A stretch of DNA of 64,000 nt. Origin: Eudromia elegans (taxonomy: Eukaryota > Chordata > Aves > Tinamiformes > Tinamidae). How positions within the stretch are numbered: position 1 is the stretch's first letter; each line of letters starts with the position of its first letter. The translations under genes were made by a program, and so were the position numbers. The stretch is from the NCBI GenBank assembly GCA_003342815.1, contig PTEX01000003.1, forward strand, positions 4,440,754-4,504,753, written 5' to 3'. The notes beneath the pieces are model-generated. The model was not told the origin of the DNA. It was given only the letters and a program-made list of their open reading frames with translations, and searched no databases. Below, piece after piece: positions 47,236-60,539 of the stretch.

Positions 47236-50200
47236 CATTAAAATATGCATGTTCTTGCCTCTAAGAAACCTTGGCGCGAAGGCTTTGCAAAGCTTGCTGT
47301 GAGAAGAGAGCTTTTATTTTAAAGAAGTGAAGGAGAAAGCTCGTTCACCTGCTGGGTTTTTGCTAAGCTCTCACAGCTCTATTACAAAATTACTCCATAA
47401 ACTTTTACTGCTGGCCTCATGCCAGTGAAATGTCATTATTAATACTGCTACAGAAAGTGCCAACAGAACTGAAATACTCATGGGGAGACACTGCAAAAGA
47501 CCAGACTTTTTGAGAGCAAGAAGGGAAGGGGGGAGGAAACTGCCATATGGACCCCGTATGAATTAATGGAGTTTATACCAGAACAGAGACTCCTCATCAA
47601 AACTGGCAAATGCCCACACGTTTCCACCGCAGCAGATGTAAGTGCGGCGACTCTTCTCATCAGAATTTGCACAGGGATGTGTTCAAGGTAGGGGAGAGGA
47701 TTGTTGTGTGTTTTAGGTGGCCCACAATGCTAGGAATGAAAATACAAAATGCTGGTTGTAGAGAGGACCTGATCCTAGTGCTGAAGGCTCTCATATTCCA
47801 AAGCAGTCACTGGGGACAAGGCGTTCTGTAACTTATGGGCTTGACTTTTGAGCCCATGCCCTCTCCTCCTCTCATGGCTCCATGCTCAGGCTAATTGAGC
47901 TGTAGATCTCTATTAAGAGGTCACTGAATCTGAGGCACAATCTGGCAGTAAAAGTAACTGTGAAGAACTTTTTAGATCTGGGTAAAAGGGGAAATCCTCC
48001 TACACCTGTGGCAACACAGCTGAAATTTTCAGAGCTGTAAAAAAATGATAAATCCTCTTTAAAAAATATTACAGATGCATGTATAGATGCATATAAATAT
48101 ATATAGGTTCAGGTCATGTGTAGTCCTTCAACTTTTCTTTTTGGATTCACAAGGGCTAAGAAGCTCTGCAGCCATATATCACTTGGACATTGATTTGCTA
48201 TGTTAAGGAAGGTCTCAAGCAGAAGATTTAGATCTGTATCAGGAGAAATAAATGCCAAGTTTGGAATAATTTGACATGAAGTTAGGCTAAGCCTTGGTGC
48301 AGCAAATAGGTAATGGAAAAATCAGATCTATAAGGCCTGTCCATCCATTTAGGTCACCAGTTAGCCTCCTTTCAGCTCCTCCCAGGATAATCTGAGGGAG
48401 GCTGAATGTCAGTCAAAGAGGTAACATTAAAGTGTAAAATTGTAGATGTTTTTAGTATAGACAATTTGTCATTTTCTCATCCTCAGGTTGTCAGGATATT
48501 CTGGCTCAAATGCTTTCCTGAAGAACATTGCTTTATTGAATCAGGGCCACAGAAAACATCTGCCTCTGCAGCACAGGGGATGCTCTTCACAACAGTCATC
48601 ATCAGAAAGTCCTTCATAAATAGAGCATTAAAGCAACATTTTTTAAACCCTTTTCTTTTTCTTATTAATTATAGGGAAAGCACCGTGAAATAAAACAGGG
48701 CCAGTATCATTATCTTGTAAGTAATCATGAATGTTATCTTTTGTACCCTTTGGATGGTAGAACCACTTAAAATAATAGAGTTAGCCATTAGAAAGAAGAG
48801 GCCATCTTGCCCTTTTCCTGCCAATGAAAGATTGTTTCCTGTGCTTTGTAAAGTCTTGTCTAGATTAAGTTAAAAGAGCTCAGGGATTCAGCAATTGAAT
48901 TTTCCTAGACAAAAATGCCAAAAACCTGAAAGTTAGAAAACGTTTCTGAAGCTTGATTTAAATGTCCCCTTTCTTAGCTCGATTTAGATTTAGACTTCTC
49001 TTTCCTATAGGGCAGTTTGAAAGGAATACAAACTGAAAATATTTTATTTCACCATTTTTATGTTTGAAATGAAGTCTCATAAATTAAAAAATAGGAATAA
49101 ATGGCTTTATGAACTGCTGAATTCATATTAACTGATCTGCTGTTGTCTGTGGTCTCTGGCTACTGTCAATTGGAATACAACAGTTTTGTGTTGATTCTCG
49201 CTTAGTGTTGTCTTTCTATACATGATTTCATGCAAATCACTGCAGGGAGAAATGAGGTAAAAAATTAAAATATGTCATTTTTGTAGAAAAACAGTACATT
49301 ATATTTTTAATAACTATTCTTCATGCATTCAGAAATTATGATAACTTATTGTGTATTGTAGATATTCTAAACATTTTACTGGAATAATCATCTAATCTGA
49401 TTACCTATAATTTGATTTGATTAGCTATATAATATGATTTTAAATTAATAAAAACTATTTTAGATGTATGTAGAACTTCATTTTCTTGATGTGAAAACTG
49501 ATTTCAGGAGAAAAAAAAAAAATTTGGGGCTGCATCACTATTTCTCAGAACCTCATCCATGTTTTATACATCTGTGACTGGAGGAGAATAAACCTCACAG
49601 CCTGTGCCTTGGCTTGACCCTGGGCTTGTCAAAAATAAAGAAAAAGCTTCCATTGACTTCAGCAGTGCAGATCTCAAGTCTTCTCATTTGTATGTTTTTG
49701 TCCTAAACTCCCTTACCATCACCTTTCCTTATTTTTCTGCATATTTACAATGGTTTAAGATAAACCTTGGGACTGAACGTAAAGGAGAAAAGGATGAGGT
49801 TCCGATTTCCTATGCAACACCATAAAGCCCAAGAAACAACACTAACTAATTCATAATTATTTGAATCTTACATTAGTGTGAGATCAGAATCTAAGTCCCC
49901 ACCGAGCTCACCCAATGTGACTGACCGCACACAGGTGGCATCAGCCTGGTATTTCCAAGCTTTTGAGTCCATTTGCTAGCAATAATTAACCTTCGTGTTT
50001 TTCTGAAATTACATTTAAAAAATTGTAATTCATGACATTAAATATTTTCCATGTAGGTTTGGTTTTTTCTTTTTTCTTCTTCTTCTTTTTAGGTGTACCA
50101 GAAAAAGATTACTCTTGCCTAGGAGAACAGAGTGGATTCAGCTCTGATTTACACTAACTGTATAAGGGTGTAAGAATAATGACTCCAGGGAAATCTCTTC

Positions 50201-51899
50201 TGATTTGCCAGGTGGAAGTAGAAGAAGAATCTGGTCATTTTTTATTTCTTTTTTTTTTTTTTTCTTTCAGTTTTTCTATCCAGCCAGACAGGTGTGTTGG
50301 CCACATTATAGTACCATATGTCAGGAGAAATGTTTTTTAGAGCAGTTAATACTATACTTGGGAAAATTCTTTGTAGCATATGCCATTTAGTATATTCACA
50401 TTTTATCCATACAATTACACAATTGGGTAAAATACACAAAATGAAGTTGTGTTTAAGATGATTTTTGGTTATAAGCCAATGTAAATATTATTCTCCTAAG
50501 ATTCCAGGAAGGGATTAAGTATAGAGCAATGACTGGTGCAACTGCTGACTAATTGTATCCCCATCATTATTGCATCTGCATATGCAATGACAGGGAAAAT
50601 TCTAAGAACTACACTGTACAACATACTTCAAATAGCAATGGTCATTTTGAGGCAAATTGTTACATATTTTTCCAGTGTTAATTTCACTCAGATATTTTAG
50701 GGTCTAAGGGGACTTAGAGCGTCATACCATTGAAAACAAAGTATTGGACATGAATCTAATACATTGAAAAGGCAGGGATAAGTATATAAAAAGAGACTAA
50801 AATCTGCAGCTTTGAGCGACTTTCAATTCTCTTGGTGCTGGGCTACATAACGTTTTCAACCTATTTTCTCATCTAAGTGTAAAAATGGGACAAAATTACA
50901 GTTCTCCCATGCATTCTGTCTATCGGCAAATATTTTATAAGATAGGACCCTGGGAATGTTGTGCATTATCACTGGAGAAAATAATTACAGTAACCACAAG
51001 GTATATATAGACAGAGAGACATGTTGGAAAAACATTTCCTATAATTGCACTGTGACAAAGAGGGCAGTTAAATATTATACACATGGTGAAAATTACACCA
51101 CAATTAATGGCATGCCTCAAACATAATTCATTCTTAATGCTTTTTAGCAGTTTCAGAAAAGGGAGCTATCACTGAATGTTGCAAGTTATAACAGTGTTAG
51201 ATAAAGTTTCTTAGCAGATTTCGTAAACTGGTCATGTTGGTGCTGGCAAAAACTTTTGCCTACAATCAAGAGATTTCATAGAATCATGTTCAAGATTTCT
51301 CTCTCTGACCTGTTCTAAGTTTGGTACTAAAACTGGGGTATTAAGAGAACTGATTAAGAGCATTCTCTGGTTTCTCTCATTGTGCTTGAAAAGCGTGTCT
51401 GTATTTAGAGAAGTTGCTATATTTGGCATTGTGTTGTGTTAGAGCAGCCTCATTGCTAGTGTTAAGTTACTAGTTAATCCTAACTGAGGGTTACTTTGCT
51501 ATCTCTGCAAACAGAAAATTTTCTATTTCTAAATGAAAGACAAGCTGTGTTATTTTCTGGTGCCTCTAAATCTGGGAGACAGCCAGACGTGCTCAGCTAA
51601 CTGTCACCTAAATGAGTGCTAAATAGATACTTCAGTGCTGTATTAAGAGGTGCCATTCTAAATGACTTGTCCCCGAACTTCGTAAAGAGAATATTAGTAT
51701 CTGAATCTCCTAATAACCTGTGATCTCCAGCATCACTTAAAAATCTACTGATATTTACAGCCATTGAATGTCTCTTCCATGTCGTGACCACACACAGCAT
51801 GGCTAATTACTCTCGGGGAAATTAAACTCCCACTTCAATTTCAACAGGACTGCACTTAATTTCTGTTCAAATCTCTTATGCAGCAGGAGTGTTTGCTGG
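47236..51899. other. Unique AT-rich stretch with one ancient repeat piece
   Basis: No gene was recognised. A possible ancient repeat lies at 50124-50200 and T-rich runs at 50062-50092 and 50239-50269. Short frames have no known domain. Confidence 0.4.
50124..50200. repeat. Possible ancient amniote palindromic repeat
   Basis: GAGAACAGAGTGGATTCAGC, TCTGATTTACACTAACTG, GGGTGTAAG and ATGACTCCAGGGAAATC resemble the dispersed amniote repeat whose core is TTACACTGGTGTAA next to ACTCCATTGAAGTCAATGGA. The copy is diverged and the family name is not certain. Confidence 0.35.
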
Positions 51900-52560
51900 G
51901 GAGGATGTTGGAACATGGGGCTCTGAGGAACTTTCTAGGCCATTAAGTCCAGTCCCCTGTTACTGCAAACAAACACAATGTTTAATTTCTTTCGTACACT
52001 CTTCGAGCTCTGACATAAAAGCATTTGTTGGGTTTTGGCCTCTGTTACTCAACCAGAGAAAATTCCAAAATGCACTTGCTGTAACGATGAGGAGCCTTCT
52101 TCTAATTTTCAACTTAAACTTGTTTTCCTAAGGTTATAGCCATTCTACATGTGAAAATATTGTAATTTAGCTTAAACAACTCTTTTTTTCCCTGTTGCTT
52201 TCCCCATGCCTTCCTCTTTTGTAGCACTAAAGTAGGCAAGCCAAGCTCTTCTACCGTACTTTTATGAGGAAAAAGACAGATTTCAACCTGTTCGAATCTT
52301 CTCCTGTATCTGCTAGACTTTTGAATGACCTGTCTTAATTATGAATGAGCAGAAGAGCACACAGTGATTGAGATGAGGTCTAGCCAGAACTTTGCGTAAT
52401 GACACTGGCATTTCTTTGTCTGCACTGACAATAGTTTCCCTGCTGAATTCCGGGATTGCATTTGTCTTCTTCGTGGTTACATCACGTTGATGGCTCTCAG
52501 CCCAACCTTGATTAACAAATAAAAGCGGATCTTTCTCAGCTTTTTTACCAGTGGATGAGC
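51900..52560 (-). mobile_element. Ancient CR1/L3-type LINE remnant
   Basis: Blocks in reverse-strand CR1 order are recognisable: GGCCATTAAGTCCAGTCCCC near the 3' end, AACTTAAACTTGTTTTCCTA, TTCGAATCTTCTCC, GAGATGAGGTCTAGCCAGAA (the GAGGTGCGGCCTCACCAGGG region of the 17-kb copy), GGGATTGCATTTGTCTTCTT (CCCATTGGCCTTCTTGG region) and GGTTACATCACGTTGATGGC. Divergence is far greater than in the other copies, so it belongs to an old CR1 or L3 family. No reading frame survives. Its edges are vague. Confidence 0.6.
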
Positions 52561-52720
52561 TCTGAGCTTCTAGCAGATTTTTTTTTAATAGTCCTATTAT
52601 TTTATTTTACCCCATTACTATTATCTGGGTGTCTAGACCCTTCTTCTCTTTCTAAAAGATACTTCAACTCTCTTGTGTGTTGAATGTGCTTCCAAACTCT
52701 CTATGTCAATAAATTTGGTC

Positions 52721-53108
52721 AGAATCACAGACTGGTTGAGGGTGGAAGGGACCTCTAGAGATAATCTAGTCCAACCCCCCTGCGCAAGCAGGGTCCCCTA
52801 GAGCACAGGGCACAGGGTGGTGTCCATACAGGTTTGAAGATCTCCAGAGAAGGAGACTCTACAGCCTCTCTGAGCAGCCTGTGCCAGGGCTCTGGCACCC
52901 TCACTGCAAAGAAGTTCTTGCTCACATGGAGAGGAACTTCCTGTGTTTCAATTTGTACCCATTGCAACTTGTGCTGTCACTGGACACCGCCAAGAAGAGT
53001 TTGGCCCCCTCATCTTTGCATTCTGTCCTTAGGTATTTATATATATATTGATAAGATCCCCCTCAATCTTCTCTTCTCCAGGCTAAACAGGCCCAGCTTG
53101 CTTAGTCA
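52721..53108 (-). mobile_element. CR1 LINE, 5'-truncated 3' fragment
   Basis: On the plus strand it starts AGAATCACAGACTGGTTGAG and continues ATAATCTAGTCCAACCCCC. The minus strand encodes KNFFAVRVPEPWHRLLREA followed by [10 protein letters not shown], the end of ORF2. The match ends near GGCCCAGCTTGCTTAGTC. Its frame is open for about 70 codons but short. It lies about 160 bp from the ancient CR1 at 51.9-52.6 kb, in the same orientation, and is clearly younger. Confidence 0.93.
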
Positions 53109-54435
53109 GAATCCTAGCAATGTTTGTGTCAGATCACTAAGAAGGTGTTAAACAAGATCTACAGCAGTAATTTCTGTCCAGTCTGATCCCTTCCCTTTCC
53201 ATATGACTTGTGTTGTCCAACAATTGTGTCTCATCCCACCTACTTTATAGTCCCTCTACTGATTTCTCTATGACAAGTAATGGATCTCTATTTGCTGCCA
53301 GAGCCTATATTTTCCTGTAATCTTGACAGACAGTATCTACTACATCATCCTTCTCCCAAAAAAGCAGTATTAAAATAAAAGTATGATCAGTATGATCTAC
53401 ATTAGAGAAAGTTATTGTTTGTATTTTTCTATTTCTTATCTCCTAGGGCTCACATATGATTCTTTCGAAGCCTGCTTTAGGCCCTTGCATATGAATGAGG
53501 TCAGACCTACTTGCTCCTCGTTGTTCTGATTCCTTTCACCTCACTTTTGTAGAGAAGCTCTCCTTGATGCTCCTCTGGCTTGCATGGCCAGCACTAACTT
53601 GGCCCAAATATTAACTGTGCATGTTGTCAGGCTCCAAATATGTTTCAGCTTTCCAGAACAGAGACTGGACACATGCTCTTCTTGAACTCACCCTGAGTTA
53701 AACTTCCCTGCGCCTCTCTTCACAGCTGTTGTAATACCCACTTGGATGCCTTGTTCCCATTGATGGGCTTGTCTCTGTCCTCATGGCCAGCACTGCCATC
53801 CTTGTTGAACAGCGGGGCAACGCATTTATCACAGTTTGTTTCCAGTCCTTGAAATCCTTTAGTCTCTACTCACTCAAAGCATAGAAGCCTCACTTCTGTT
53901 TGGCTGCTGTAAACAACATTGTACTTGGTTTTAGTGTTTCTGTTTAGACGAGCCTAACTCATTTTGACATGAGTCATTTTATTCCTGCTCTTTTTGACTT
54001 TTATATGAAGGATTTACTTGCAGAAACTTTCTTCAGTTCCTGTAGGCCACATACTTACTCCCAGCCTTCCTTTTGCATTAGCATTCTTCCCATAAGGTGT
54101 AACACTCCTCTTTCTCCATGTTTATTTCCCCTGGCTTGTGATACATTGAGATTCCCAATAGATTCCTTATCATCTTTCACTTGAAGCAGTTCCAAGCTTT
54201 CTCCACTTTCAACCCCCTGAACTCTTCAGCCCTAGCTATCTTTCCTAACCATCTCTCTCAGTTTATCAGCTGGCCCCACCAAAATCTGAAAAATTAATTA
54301 GAGAAATATTTTTGTTTAATCTTCCATTGAAACTGAGTCAGCTCAAGCTTACTCACATTAAACAACTGCCAAGTCCCATCCAAGAGGTGACTGAACTTTA
54401 TTAGTGGATGAAGTGATTAGCTAAAGCAGTATATA
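53109..54435. other. Pyrimidine-rich unassigned sequence
   Basis: From about 53440 to 54260 the plus strand is C/T-rich with many short blocks such as CTCCTCTGGCTTGCATGGCC. It may be an old interspersed repeat on the minus strand, but no family or gene was recognised. Confidence 0.35.
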
Positions 54436-54620
54436 GAGCCAAATCCTGACACCTTTATTCTGTCCTCTTTACTCTGGCATAAATTTGCTGAAATCAATGG
54501 GAGTTTTGTTTATGTAAGAACTAAAGGGTTGGGCCTACAGTTTGTAGTTCTCTTTGAAATCTCTTTATATGAAAGGCGCTACACAAATGCGTTGTTATTT
54601 TACTTGAGTTTTATAAAGCC
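54436..54620 (+). mobile_element. Ancient L2-like element 3' end
   Basis: The segment carries AGCCAAATCCTGAC, TGAAATCAATGGGAGTTTTG, AAGGGTTGGGCC and then GAAAGGCGCTACACAAATG with a TTATTTT-like tail. The ending of the type GAAAGGCGCTATATAAATGC plus a TTAT-rich tail is characteristic of L2-related LINEs and dependent SINEs in reptiles and birds. The copy is old and no coding sequence is readable. Confidence 0.5.
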
Positions 54621-57600
54621 CAAAATATTATTGGCCATTGAAAGTTTATGGAAACTTGATGCAATTGCAGTTGGCATTGACCTTTTTCCCAGCACAGGAG
54701 TCCCTAGGATAACACAGATGTCATGTGCAATGAAATTAATGTTGTGGGCACAGCTGTTTAGTAAAATAAAGTAAGATAAAAAGAAACAATTACCTAATTT
54801 GATATAGGACTTTTTTCTTTACCTTACACTACAGTTTGCAGCTTATTGACTTATCCTGTGCCAGATAATTTTTTTTTTCCCATCTGTAAAATCCGTTCTC
54901 GATTACATATACTGCTGGGAAGCATTATTCGAAATGATGAAGTGTAGGAAACAGGGCCGACAAGAACATTTTACATAGCTAGTTTGTATACCCTAACTTC
55001 TCTTCTGCAATTTACTTATAGACTTAACTTGATTGTTCTCAGGCTAATATGCACAATTTGGAAAATTGAAGTAGCCTTCTATAATGTTCAAACACAATCC
55101 CATAAACTGAATCAGTTGTTAAAGTAAGCTTTGCCTCAAGACCCCACAATGAGGTATCTATTACCAGGAGCTCTAAGAAAATGTTCTTTTAATTAGCTAC
55201 ATTTATCTTTAATCCCTGTTTTGACAGAAACTCTAACATAAACATACATTACAAATACAGAAAATCGAGCTCAAAGTATGGTTAATTTTTATGCTTGACA
55301 GAGCCATTTGGAAAAAATAACTGACCTTTATAGAGCCTGGAAAAAAAATCTTAATGTGATGTCGTTATAACAGTTTCAGAGACCAAGAAGAAACAGTGGC
55401 ATCTACAGCAAAAGTACAATAACAATTCTTCAACTATTCCTTTAAAGTGGCAATAAAACCCTAAATAGACCTTTGGGCCTTGTGCTGAGGCAGCTGCAAA
55501 ATCACATTAAATAATTTCTGTAAGGACAACAGTAATTACAAACCTGATTAAAGTTTACCTACGTTTAGTTCCTAGAGTGTTTGAAATGGGGACTACGGAA
55601 CCAGATGGTTACAGAGCACACACGATGGATATATTCCATCAAGCATGTCCGTTGTCATGGAAACAACAGGAATAACATTATCTTTAGTGTCTGTTTCTTC
55701 ACCAAACTGTTCGTGTAAGTGCTGCTGCCAATCTAAGCAAAAGCCATACGTACACTTAAGTATCAGCTCTGAAAAACAGGTTTGCCTCTCCCCACCCTGA
55801 CTAAGTGTGTTGGACGATGTTAAGTGTTGTAGGAATGATAGCAGCGCACGACCTGTCTTCAACGCACACAGTATTCAGCTGCTTTCCCACAGCCTCTTTT
55901 GTTCTCTCTTTCAGAGGCAATTTGATTCAATTCAGAGCTATCATATTCAGACAATTTAATTGCCATTCAAATTAAAAGCAAATCAGAGGACAAATACCTC
56001 TCCCTTTCCTGCTCTCTGTACTGATAAAAGGAACCAGAGGTAGAAAAGAGGAGCGAGAGGTAGAAAAGCCAGGATACAATAGACTTGTTTGATGGGAAGT
56101 CATAACCTTGCAAGTAAGCACACGGATTAAGAAACAGTCTGTTGTAGAATGGGGGAACGTAGATGAATTGGGACAGTTGACAACATTGACATTTTAATAA
56201 TTTGAGATGTTGTACTTTTATTCTCCTTGTTATGGTTGCATTTAATTCTCAAGAAGATAAATGCTCCATCCTACTTTTCCCTTCATTCAATAAAACCAAC
56301 TAGGAGATCATGATATGTGTAATAAGCTATAACCAGCCCTTAAACAGCCAAAAACATTGCATGCTTTCTGGTTTGTACTGGCCTAAAAATGTGTGGGCCC
56401 CATCAGTGATCTGGAATTACTTTATGAATCCAGTGATTACAGCAAATAGAGGTAATTCAAGAAAATCTCCTGTACTTGTTCTTCTCATCTCAATCTACCT
56501 TTATTAGGAGTTGTGAAGCAAAGAGTTTAGCTTGCCCCTGTCAAAGAAAATGGCACAAACCTATTACCATTGGAGCAATGGTTCATATAATTCCTTCTCC
56601 CTCACAAAGTACACCTTGCTGGTCCATCCTTTGGCATATATATGCAAGTTAAAGCACTTCAAGCACTAGACTGCCTCACCATGTGTTCCCATGGCCAGCA
56701 AGCTCAATGATGTGTTATGCCACACAGTCACTAGATCAAGAGCGCTGGCCAAAACTTGCGAATGCGTTCCTGAAACCAGATGAATTAGGTTTGCTTCTTT
56801 GTTGCATTTGTCACATCCATAAAGAACAGATTTAACAAACAAACAAAAAAAAGAGGATTTGAACATGTCATATCCCCTAGCTTGTAAAACCTGCTGCTTA
56901 AGAATTTCACACCCTAGAAAGTCAGTGTGCAACGTGCATCATGGTCACCTGTTGCTTGTGTAGGAAAATAAGGGAGAGCTGCAATATAGACGCACATACC
57001 AGCTCAATTTGGGAATAAGAAGGCCATGACTGCATGTATTGCAACTTGGCTTGCCATAAGAAAATGCCCAAAGCACTTGTGCCTTGTTGACTTTAGCATA
57101 TCAGAACGCACAATTTATATAGGCAGTAGCAGGGGCTTTTCTCTCAAGTTCATCTACTCACACAAGGACTTGAAGTCTATGACAGGGGCACAACAGCCAC
57201 AAATGTCTGAAATTGCTGCTGCCAGAGAGCTGCACGTATTCTATGGAGGGCTATCACATTACTTAGGTGCTTTCCATTTTCACGTTCAAAGCCCTGCATA
57301 CCTGTGCCCTGACCCCTACTTAAGTCCAGTGTCTTATCATATTCCCTTTCCATCCTCCACTGCGACCACTGTTTTTAAACTAATTCCCTTGCAGAATGCA
57401 CTTCACAGGGAATATTTGGCTGCCGTGGGTCAATATTTGGGCTCTCCAGTTTTACAAAGAGGGCATTTTTATGATGAGAGTTGCATGATGCTAATAGAAC
57501 AAAGTGTAATGTATTGTCCTGAGTGCACAAATTAAAATATAGCACATTTCCCAGGCACACAGGGTGACTAAACATCCTATAGCTGGCTGGACACTCCATG

Positions 57601-60539
57601 GTGCACACCTTGGTTTTGCTTCTTTAAAGGAAATTTTCAGGACACTTCTCAGCATTTTAGAACAGGAATAAAAGTCATCTTTACCCATGCCTTTTTGTTC
57701 AAGACAGGGAGTCGTCTTTGTTTCCCTTTAACTCTTCCTCACCTAAGAGAGCTGAAGGGAAGTACCACAGGTTTCTGCAGACTGTGCAGCCCTCCACAGG
57801 GCACCCTACAATAGAGCTGCATCCCCCGACCACATAATATGCTCCTGAGGACAACCTCCATTTCTTCTTTAAAAGATATGCATGAAGGTACCTCTGCTTC
57901 TATCACATTATTGTTGCCCTCAAGTTGCTGAATGAGCAGAGTGGTTCACCTGCTACATAAAAATTGTCTTCATATGCCTGGACGATAGTGACTCCAGAAT
58001 AACTTTCAGTGTTGCATTCAATGATTGGCTTTGTTTTGTGAAGCATTGGCAACCCAGAGGCCAATCTTACACTCTACAGAACAGAAACAACTACTGCCAA
58101 AGCCAAACCCAGCTGAGCCACCACTCAACTTTATCTTCCACAACCTTGATTTGTCCCCTCACCATCCTGCTCTCCCTTGGACACAAATTCACCCATCAGC
58201 TGAAGGTCCTGCTCTTCAGCTGCTGCCAAACCTTTGAGCCTTGCAGCATGCACGATGGTTTGATGCATGCTGTAAATGTATGCCACATACAGTTCTTCCC
58301 CTCTTAGCCTCCCTAGAAAGTAAACGTCATGTGAATACATCTTTTTTCAATATGCTTGTACAGTTGTTCACGTTGTATAGGCTGTGCTTTGTGCTTTTAT
58401 TAGAAAAAGAGTTCAAAGAAATGAGCCTTTCTTCAGACCAGAAGGTTGAGCTGCAACCAACTAGGGAAAATTTTGGTACCAGTAAATATGTCCTGCAGCT
58501 ATTAAGAGGAAGTAAAGAGCCCAGACCAAAAAGAGTTGGAAACAACATAATGGAGCAGCTGCATGGATTGCATTAAAACATGTTTATCATCTGGTCTATT
58601 TGGTATTGTATTTTACATTGTGTATTTATTATATTTTGGCTTAATAAACATGAATTCTCACATTCTTCCAAAGTTATAAGTAAGTCCAGATATGCTTCCC
58701 ACACATTTCTTCATGGTCTCAAGTCATGTTTTTTGACCTACTACATCAATGATTATGTTCAAAATATATGCAACAAATCAGGCCCCCTCAGGTGCACATA
58801 CCATACCAGATTGCCTTTGTCAAGACATGGTGTGAAGATCTCTGATCATGAAAATAAACTTCATCCATGCTGGAAGGTTTCAAATGCCACAAGACATAAA
58901 CATAAGTGAAAAGAACAGAAAAGGCTCACTACCACAGTACTGGGAAAAACTGAAATTACTTTAAAATATATTGACGTTGAACAGAACAAACCACAGTTTC
59001 CCTCATCTTCAGGAGATGCTGACTGTGGTTTGCTGAAGGTGGCAGCAGGAGAGGTGCTCTGCTCAGATGCCAGTTGCCCATGCATTTTGGGGTCTAGTTT
59101 CTTGGCTGTTCAGCCCAAATCCTTCAAGTATCTTTAATCTTTAATCTTATCCGTTGCAATCTTTATGCTGGGCCCCGTATTGCTGCTTCTCCTGTTTGTG
59201 GGAAGGAATAGAGAGTGCTGCAACACTGTGCTGAATCTCCATCACCTTTATCCATGTCGTTTCCTTGGGTTGAAAATATTTAGAGGTTAGACACTAACTG
59301 AGGACTGTGAATGAGGAGACTGAGCACACCAGTTCTCAATCTTGCATTTAGCTGTTATGATAAAAATGGTTAAAGATAATAACATTTCTGTAAAGGCAAG
59401 TTCCTGTTCAGCAGAGCAGAAATATTTATGATACTCCTCCTATAATCGTTACCAGAAATTATTTTTACAGATAGACATACATTTTTCTACAAGGTCAAGC
59501 ATGCTTGAAATTACCTTGAAGTTGTTGGATGTAATTAGCTTTCAGACATTATTTCTATGTGTTAAAAATGTTCTGTGAAGAGCCAGAAACCCGAGAACAC
59601 ACTGCTGTGTGGGGCGGGCTTGAGGAATTAAATGAATGTAGTCAGAGAGGATTATGTATTACTAAAAGGAAAGGTTCCCAGATCTGAGAACCAGTTTACT
59701 GATTCTTGTCTACTGAAATGAGATCTATTTTCCCTTTTTGTTTTTCTTCACAGCTCCCTAGGCAAGGAATTCTGATTCTTCAATATTTGTAGAGGCAGGT
59801 AATTCAGTGAGAAATGATGGAGTGCTTTATGATATTTCATAAACAAAGCCACCAGATTTTTCTTTCAAAAACAAAAATAATTGAATCACTAAAATGCAGA
59901 ATGATCCACATGCAGGAATGAGACAGCCCTTCCCAAAGGCTGATCTGGGCAGCCAGGTTGTTACCAAAGACCAGATTGCAAGGGCTGCCCAAGAGAGGGA
60001 CGGCATTGCCCCCATTGCCCAGGACAGTTCTGAAAGTCCCACCCGTTCATTTGAGCGAGCACCACCTGAGCTGGCTGCGGAGGTCAAGCTTTGGGGGCTC
60101 AGCTAAAGAGGTTTAAAAGGCAGCAGGTGATACAGGCATGGGGAGCTGTTGAAGGTGATGTGGTGCCCCAGGGTGCCCATGGAAGTGCTGGGCATGTCGT
60201 CCGTTTGCAGGGAAGACAAAGTGTTCAGAGAGCGATGGTAGGAGGCCCATGTATCAAGCTGGGAACACTGTACCCTTCACTGGTGCAGCCCCGGGCCTGG
60301 GGGCTGCAGCACAAGGCCTGGAGCATTAATCAGTGCTGACCATTTCCAGCGCTTGCCAACTCTTGGTCTGTCTTCTAGGTTCCCTGGACCCTGTGACTCT
60401 GCACACAGGATATGATCCGGGTTTATTACAGTCAGCGTTATCATTGATTTAGTTTGGCAGGGGTAAGAGCACCGGCCTGGTGTCTAGAGGAGAGCAAGGG
60501 AAGTTCTCCACAATGATCAATTCCCCCATCTCTCCAGTG
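54621..60539. other. Unique stretch, no recognised gene
   Basis: A 169-codon open frame lies at 57026-57535 and short frames at 58025-58576 and 59894-60339; none has a domain I recognise. Parts of 57280-57370 and 58100-58260 are pyrimidine-rich and may be decayed repeats. Confidence 0.4.

Noticed and set aside
46652..47264. Overlapping 133- and 100-codon frames
   Set aside because: They follow the units of the degenerate minisatellite. The openness comes from unit composition and length, not from a recognised protein.
50062..50092. Strong-looking splice acceptor: pyrimidine tract ending TTTTTAG then GTGTACC
   Set aside because: The sequence that follows is better explained as an ancient repeat. 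No open exon with a donor site was found.
52285..52310. TTCGAATC resembling a tRNA B-box
   Set aside because: There is no matching A-box or cloverleaf, and it lies inside the ancient CR1 remnant.
57026..57535. Open frame of 169 codons on the plus strand
   Set aside because: No domain, signal, repeat or splice context was recognised. One frame of this length in 64 kb can arise by chance, and part of it is pyrimidine-rich, repeat-like sequence.
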